From Siphonodentalium dalli (taxonomy: Eukaryota > Mollusca > Scaphopoda > Gadilida > Siphonodentaliidae), in the NCBI GenBank assembly GCA_032622095.1, contig CP136068.1, positions 127,477,989 through 127,541,988 of the forward strand: a DNA stretch of 64,000 nucleotides, written 5' to 3'. Each line of letters opens with the position of its first letter. The first letter of the stretch is position 1. Positions 59,025 to 64,000 of this stretch are shown piece by piece. The position numbers were made by a program, and so were the translations under genes. Under the pieces are notes generated by a model. That model was not told where the DNA came from. It worked only from the letters and a program-made list of their open reading frames with translations, and searched no databases.

Positions 59025-59456
59025 AAAGATGGACTGTCTCTTCCTAAATACATTTTATATAGTTTCCGGGTATAAAATAATATATATTAGTCGAAGACAC
59101 CTGTCCGAAAACGCTTCTATCAATTAATATTGATTTTATATCGACATGTTCTTATATGATGCGATAATCAATTGGGACATTTTTTCTTTACTATTTTTAG
59201 AACAGACCGCCATTAATCATTCAGGCAAAGTCAGATAGAGATAAAGTTCTCACACTTGAAATGCCCCGAACGTTTCCCCGAGCGGTAAACTGTCCCTAAT
59301 TGATCGTATATATTATACCAGGAAATTCGAAATAAAATAAATATTAATTGATAGAAGCGTTTCCGGACAATTGTCTTCGGTTCATATATATTGTTTTTTA
59401 CCCAGGGAACTATATACAACTTGTTATAGGACGAGCTAGACCATATTTAAAGATGA
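59025..59456. mobile_element. TIR element family R3, copy 1 (~430 bp)
   Basis: Left arm ttaaagatggactgtctctt, ccgggtataaaataatatat, acacctgtccgaaaacgctt, ctatcaattaatatt; the right arm is the inverse (aatattaattgatagaagcg, ccggacaattgtcttcgg, atatttaaagatg). The interior includes tactatttttagaacagacc. Confidence 0.8.
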
Positions 59457-59905
59457 ATATTCCGAATTAACGCTCCCAAATTACTATTGCTTTTGCTTCG
59501 GGTGTAACAAAAATATTTGATTCGAGTCGAGGAACACACCCATTACAGCTCAAAGTGGTCATATGTCGATTTTATAATTTTTTTTAATTTTTCGAGATGT
59601 GTAATTATAGGTAGCCTGGTAAAAAAAATCGTCAAGGCGACGGTCTCGGACCAAATTGCGGATGAAGATGGATAACTCTAAAATCAAGTGGCTTTGCGTT
59701 AGATATATTGACAATCCGGCCATATTTCGTTGAACAAAATGTTGATAAATGACATGTTTTGGACTATTTTATGCTATAGTTGATTGTGGTTAGGATTATA
59801 TTTGGGCAATTAATCGATTCTGATAACTAAAGGGCCATTTAAAAAAATGTTGTTTTTGGAATCTGATAATATGGGGACCATCGAATCGGATTGAGTACAT
59901 TTAAA
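59445..59905 (+). mobile_element. Dispersed repeat family R1, copy 3
   Basis: Same ordered blocks as copies 1 and 2. It abuts R3 elements on both sides, sharing the ttaaagatgga edge sequence, so R1 may be the interior of, or an insertion next to, an R3-type element. Confidence 0.75.
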
Positions 59906-60615
59906 GATGGATTATCTCTTTAAATAACAAATTTAAAATAGTTGCGTGTGTATAAAATAATAGATATGAACTGAATACCCCTGTCCGGAAAAGCTTTTAT
60001 TACATATCTATCAACGTAATTCGCATGATCGCATGAGTTTCCAGGTGTGTGATAATTCTCAAAATAGCACTAGTGCAATCTGTCGACGGAACTATTTCAT
60101 TCATGTTGTTAGACTGGTTCAAATTTAAAATAGTTGCGTGTGTATAAAATAATAGATATGAACTGAATACCCCTGTCCGGAAAAGCTTTTATCAAATAAT
60201 ATTTATTTTAATTCGGATATTAAATCGGGACCGTTTATGTTACTATTTTTAGAACAGACCATTCGGATGATACCATATTGCGATATAGAGCACTGGGCTG
60301 TTCCTATGGTACGCACCGAAAGTCAAATGTCCCAGATTGATTGTTTGTATTGTTTTGTTTCACAGATATAAGCGATAATGAGTATAATTGACGTCTATTT
60401 GTGAAAAAAATTGTACAATAAAATTTCTGGTCTTGGTAAACAGTAACCACTGTTGTTCGTTAGCTGAACAAACACGCCTTTTTAGACCAGAAGATATTCG
60501 AAATAAAATTAATATTAATCGATATAAGCATTTCCGGACAGGAGTCTTCTATTCAAATCTAATATTTTATACCCCGGTAACTATATAATACATGTTTACA
60601 AAGAGATAATCTACC
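59900..60615. mobile_element. TIR element family R3, copy 2 with internal duplication
   Basis: Left end ttaaagatggattatctctt, right end aagagataatctacctttaa. The block caaatttaaaatagttgcgt to ctgtccggaaaagcttttat occurs twice (59,929-60,000 and 60,119-60,191), which indicates an internal duplication or a second insertion. Confidence 0.78.
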
Positions 60616-60783
60616 TTTAAGGTTTGGAGCAGGCTAACTGATGAATAAACGTTTTAAGAATTTTCAAATGCGTCTACATATATATGGAAATGTCCGATGT
60701 CATGTCACTTGATACTGTATTACATATATTGTCTCTGTTTTCGAACATCACTTATGTATACATGTATATCAATGCTCAAAGAC

Positions 60784-61007
60784 GGTGTGGCTAAACACCG
60801 CCCGGACCAGCCCGGACCGCCCCTGTGGAGTATAGGGGTGATTTTAGTGTCAATATATTTTCAGGGGTGTCATGGAAACCCACTCACGCACGGACAGGGG
60901 TCGCGATCACACAGAAATGTCGCTATTAACCCTCAAAATGACGGCATCGGCGAATATGTTCGTCGCGAATGAAGCTAACAGCCCGGACCGCCCCTGTTGC
61001 GTATAGG
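60784..61007 (+). mobile_element. Single-ended relative of the fold-back element
   Basis: Starts with ggtgtggctaaacacc and gcccggaccagcccggacc, then a diverged monomer (ggggtgtcatggaaaccc, ctattaaccctcaaaatgac, ggcatcggcgaatatgtt) and a second cagcccggaccgcccctg. There is no inverted end, so it is truncated or a basal simple form. Confidence 0.8.
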
Positions 61008-61113
61008 AACCACAATTACAACAACATAATTTTTATAAAAACCCGCTTTCAAGACTACAAATACGTGCGCAAAAACATATAAAAGTCTGTAAAAAACATC
61101 AGCACTAAGAATA

Positions 61114-61326
61114 GAGTAATGCTCTAATTAATCGACCTCTTAACCAAAGCAGAATTATGGGTAACTTTTCAGGATTTAGTCGGAAATATGGCTTGTTGCC
61201 ATTCATCGGAAAGCTCTCGGGGAGAGCTTTCCGATGAATGGCAACAAGCCATATTTCCGACTAAATCCTGAAAAGTTACCCATAATTCTGCTTTGGTTAA
61301 GAGGTCGATTAATTAGAGCATTGCTG
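61114..61326. mobile_element. Palindromic pogo/Tigger-like MITE, copy 3 (complete)
   Basis: A 213-bp near-perfect palindrome with both arms complete, flanked by TA. The first base of the left tip is mutated (GAGTAATGC instead of CAGTAATGC). The centre is ctctcggggagag. Confidence 0.88.
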
Positions 61327-61329
61327 TAG

Positions 61330-62800
61330 CATGGATAAATAGATAAACTTAGTTCTTACATTAATTATTGATAGCTCTCAAATAACGAATTTTCACATGT
61401 TGAAACCTTTGTTATAAACAAAACTCTTACAGCTAATCGTGTAGAAAGTTCAAACATTTTAGACTGAATAAGATTTTCAGAATTGTTTTTAATGCTTTGA
61501 CCTTTTTAAATGTTTACCGCAAAATGTTCTATTAAACTTTGGTATCATATATTGGACAAATTTGACTTTTATCAATAATTTAACTTTTTACATAACAATT
61601 GTTTTGACACGCGAAATCTCATTGTTTGAGAATTACTATGCAAATAAGAATGAAGTCAATCTATTTTTGTTCATGTACTTGTTGATGATAGTTGTTTTAC
61701 GGACTTTTTCTGTTATTATTCTACCCTATGAACCCACTTCGAAGGCATTGAGTAAAACAGAAGGCAATCATCCAGTTTGAAGTGACCACTCTGCCCAGTA
61801 AAACGACAAAATTATGATACGTATTGCTGCAATACAATGAGATGAGGCTTTGACAAAATGGGAGAAGCGTACACAGGTTCTGATCCCCCGTTGAATTTGT
61901 TTCCACAAAATATAGAGTCTCTGTGTACTAAAAAATAATCAAGAAATTTATAATATCGAGAAATAATAACAGTAATTACGAAATTTGTAACAGCCAATTG
62001 TTCTTCAGTATTCCATGGATTGACCAATTGTGGTTAAATTGTATGGCTATGTGCCGCTTTAAATTAATAGTAAAGACACTACATGTGTACCCTTCCTCGC
62101 GTTTGGGCTATGTAATCTTCGGATTTTCGCCAATTTTTAGAAGCTGTATACATGAGATATGTGCAATAATACCACTTTTCTGACGATATTAAGAACTCCA
62201 GTGCTTAATATGTTCGCTCATTGAGTTCAACGCTGACCAGCCAACCCGCAGAATACATACTGGTCGATACCTATAACTGGGCGAAAAGTCTTCAGGAGAA
62301 TTTACCCAACAGTGCAACACACCAAACAAATCGAAACGGAAGCAAAACAATGCGATGATACCGAGCGTTAGAGGGGACTTTGACATTGTTATCACGCCTA
62401 TTCCTCTGAATATTAATGATCTAGCAACATAATCAGCGTTGACAGGTAGGATCAGGTAGTATCTGTGTAATTATCGTATTAAATCCGCCACACATTTTCG
62501 ATATATGCAATGGAATTCCGGAGACGCGAGAGTTATATGTTTGATGGCCATTGCGTAGGAAATCAATATTGTTGTATGCAGTGCATGGCGTGCAATGCGG
62601 TGAATCGCTGGTTGCCGACTACTATGTACGGGGCGTTTAATAGCTGTGCTATGTTTCGGTATTGGTAAAACCGCTGTGTTGACGCAATCATAACCCGACA
62701 TTGTTGGAACCCCAAGCAAATAATACGTCATGAAAATTATATGATGCAATTTATCTATGTGCGCATGGTTATATCACAGTATGACGGATATATAACTCAG
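61330..62800. other. Intergenic DNA, nothing recognised
   Basis: AT-rich. Short ORFs on both strands without motifs. Confidence 0.4.
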
Positions 62801-62802
62801 AG

Positions 62803-62913
62803 AAAGAGAGTTGTGAGAGGAGAGGGATGGGTGGGAAAGTGAAATAAAGAAGAGGAGAGGAGAGAGAAAGCGAGAAAAAGGAGAAAGAGGGAGGGAGAAA
62901 GAGAGAGAGAGAG

Positions 62914-62974
<61 letters not shown>

Positions 62975-63118
62975 GAGAGAGGATATTGCGAGAGAGACAG
63001 AGAAAGCATGGGAGCGATATAGAGAGTGCGATATAGATAGATGGGGAGCTAGAGAGCAAGAGAGAAAAAGAGAGAGAGAGAGAATCAGAGCGAGCGAGGG
63101 AGGGACAGAGATAGAGCG
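62803..63118. repeat. GA-rich low-complexity tract
   Basis: Degenerate (GA)n with ggag, gcga and gata interruptions. The purest part is at 62,900-62,980. Confidence 0.95.
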
Positions 63119-63129
63119 ATCCAAAGCGT

Positions 63130-64000
63130 CCTGTTCAAAAGGAAAGAGACTCCGGAAAGTTGGACACGTGTAAAGCTATATATATATACTCATACTATTC
63201 AGATTTCGAATTTAACACATATATATTATACTAATATTAATTGTTTGTGACACGTTCTTGTGATCAAATAATTATATCGGTATAACCAGGTATAACTGCA
63301 AGAAAGACACCCAACTTATGAATGGAACTGATACAAGAAGTACGATCGACATTTATTTAGCAGTGTCCATCTGTTCACACAAACCCTTTATTATCCCCAT
63401 ATCATTGAACAATGAATTCATGCTCTTTATTGTTATATACATGCTATAGGAATAAGGGACCTTTTTCGTCGCAGGCGATACTCTTGATACATGTATGTAT
63501 AGGTAATTTGCACATACCTTTTAAGTTACACTGAACGTAATAAAATCAAACAATGTACTATGGTATCGTTACACTATTACCAACACTATTGAACCTAACC
63601 ATATATACATTGTCTATGCATTTGAGATTCATCAGACAAATTTGTGCTTCACATTGATATATTTACACACTAAGTGTTGTCATCACTAAATCCAGCATTC
63701 TGATTGGTCGGCGCCCACGTGGCTAGTTGCAGTTATTTCTCGGTGAATGCATAACGCCTCATAACACCAAGCTAATAACACCATCGATACGTCATTAGGT
63801 TTGGAAAGACGAACGCGTAATGCTTTGGGCGCATTTTGACTCGCGCAGGATTGACTTAATACATCATCGGGTTTCAACATGAAGAGAAGTTGTTCCTATT
63901 AACTTTTGCCAAGGGTGCTAGTGGGTATTTTGGGCTGATCTTGTCACGATACACTTTTCGATTTAAATATATTTACAAAAGCGGCTTTTTCGCTAAATGT
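63130..64000. other. Intergenic DNA, nothing recognised
   Basis: No supported gene or repeat to the right edge. Confidence 0.4.

Noticed and set aside
62769-63124. Ser/Leu-rich ORFs
   Set aside because: Translations of the GA-rich tract.

Overview
This is eukaryotic, AT-rich, repeat-dominated DNA. It has no operons, a spliced-looking coding exon with a 3' splice site, APE-type LINE retrotransposons, many MITEs and very large tandem arrays. The repeat style (tataccacc...ggggtata repeats, CGGACGGACGG-tailed repeats, CTAT microsatellites, palindromic MITEs) and a Golgi-type carbohydrate sulfotransferase suggest a marine invertebrate, most likely a mollusc. That assignment is inference only.

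Layout. Positions 1-10,000 are one uninterrupted 64-bp minisatellite that runs off the left edge and contains a ~2.1-2.3 kb higher-order tandem duplication. About 0.4 kb later comes the best host gene, the catalytic exon of a family-2 carbohydrate sulfotransferase (10,444-11,397), followed by a decayed duplicate of its 3' end. From 11.4 to 38.9 kb I see no convincing host gene. This stretch is a mosaic of inverted-repeat transposons, MITEs (pogo-like, piggyBac-like, hAT-like candidates), a 22-bp minisatellite, other short tandem repeats and unassigned DNA. At 38.97-44.29 kb a long, open LINE on the + strand is inserted inside an older, related LINE on the - strand.

The most striking object is at 45,121-52,266. 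It is a ~7.1 kb fold-back structure built almost entirely of satellite DNA. It has 16-bp terminal inverted repeats, then 10-bp repeats, then 517-bp repeats running in opposite directions from a central switch, and a 10-bp direct repeat (CATTCTGACC) flanks the whole unit. I read it as a non-autonomous Foldback/TU-like transposon. A single-ended diverged relative lies at 60,784-61,007.

The right end (52.3-64 kb) holds a candidate terminal exon for a small single-pass membrane protein (53,207-53,437). It also holds a MITE split by a 292-bp insertion whose apparently identical source lies 896 bp away, several more TIR elements, and a GA-rich tract. Apart from the sulfotransferase and possibly two small exons, the host-coding content is minimal. 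The window mainly records nested transposition and satellite amplification.
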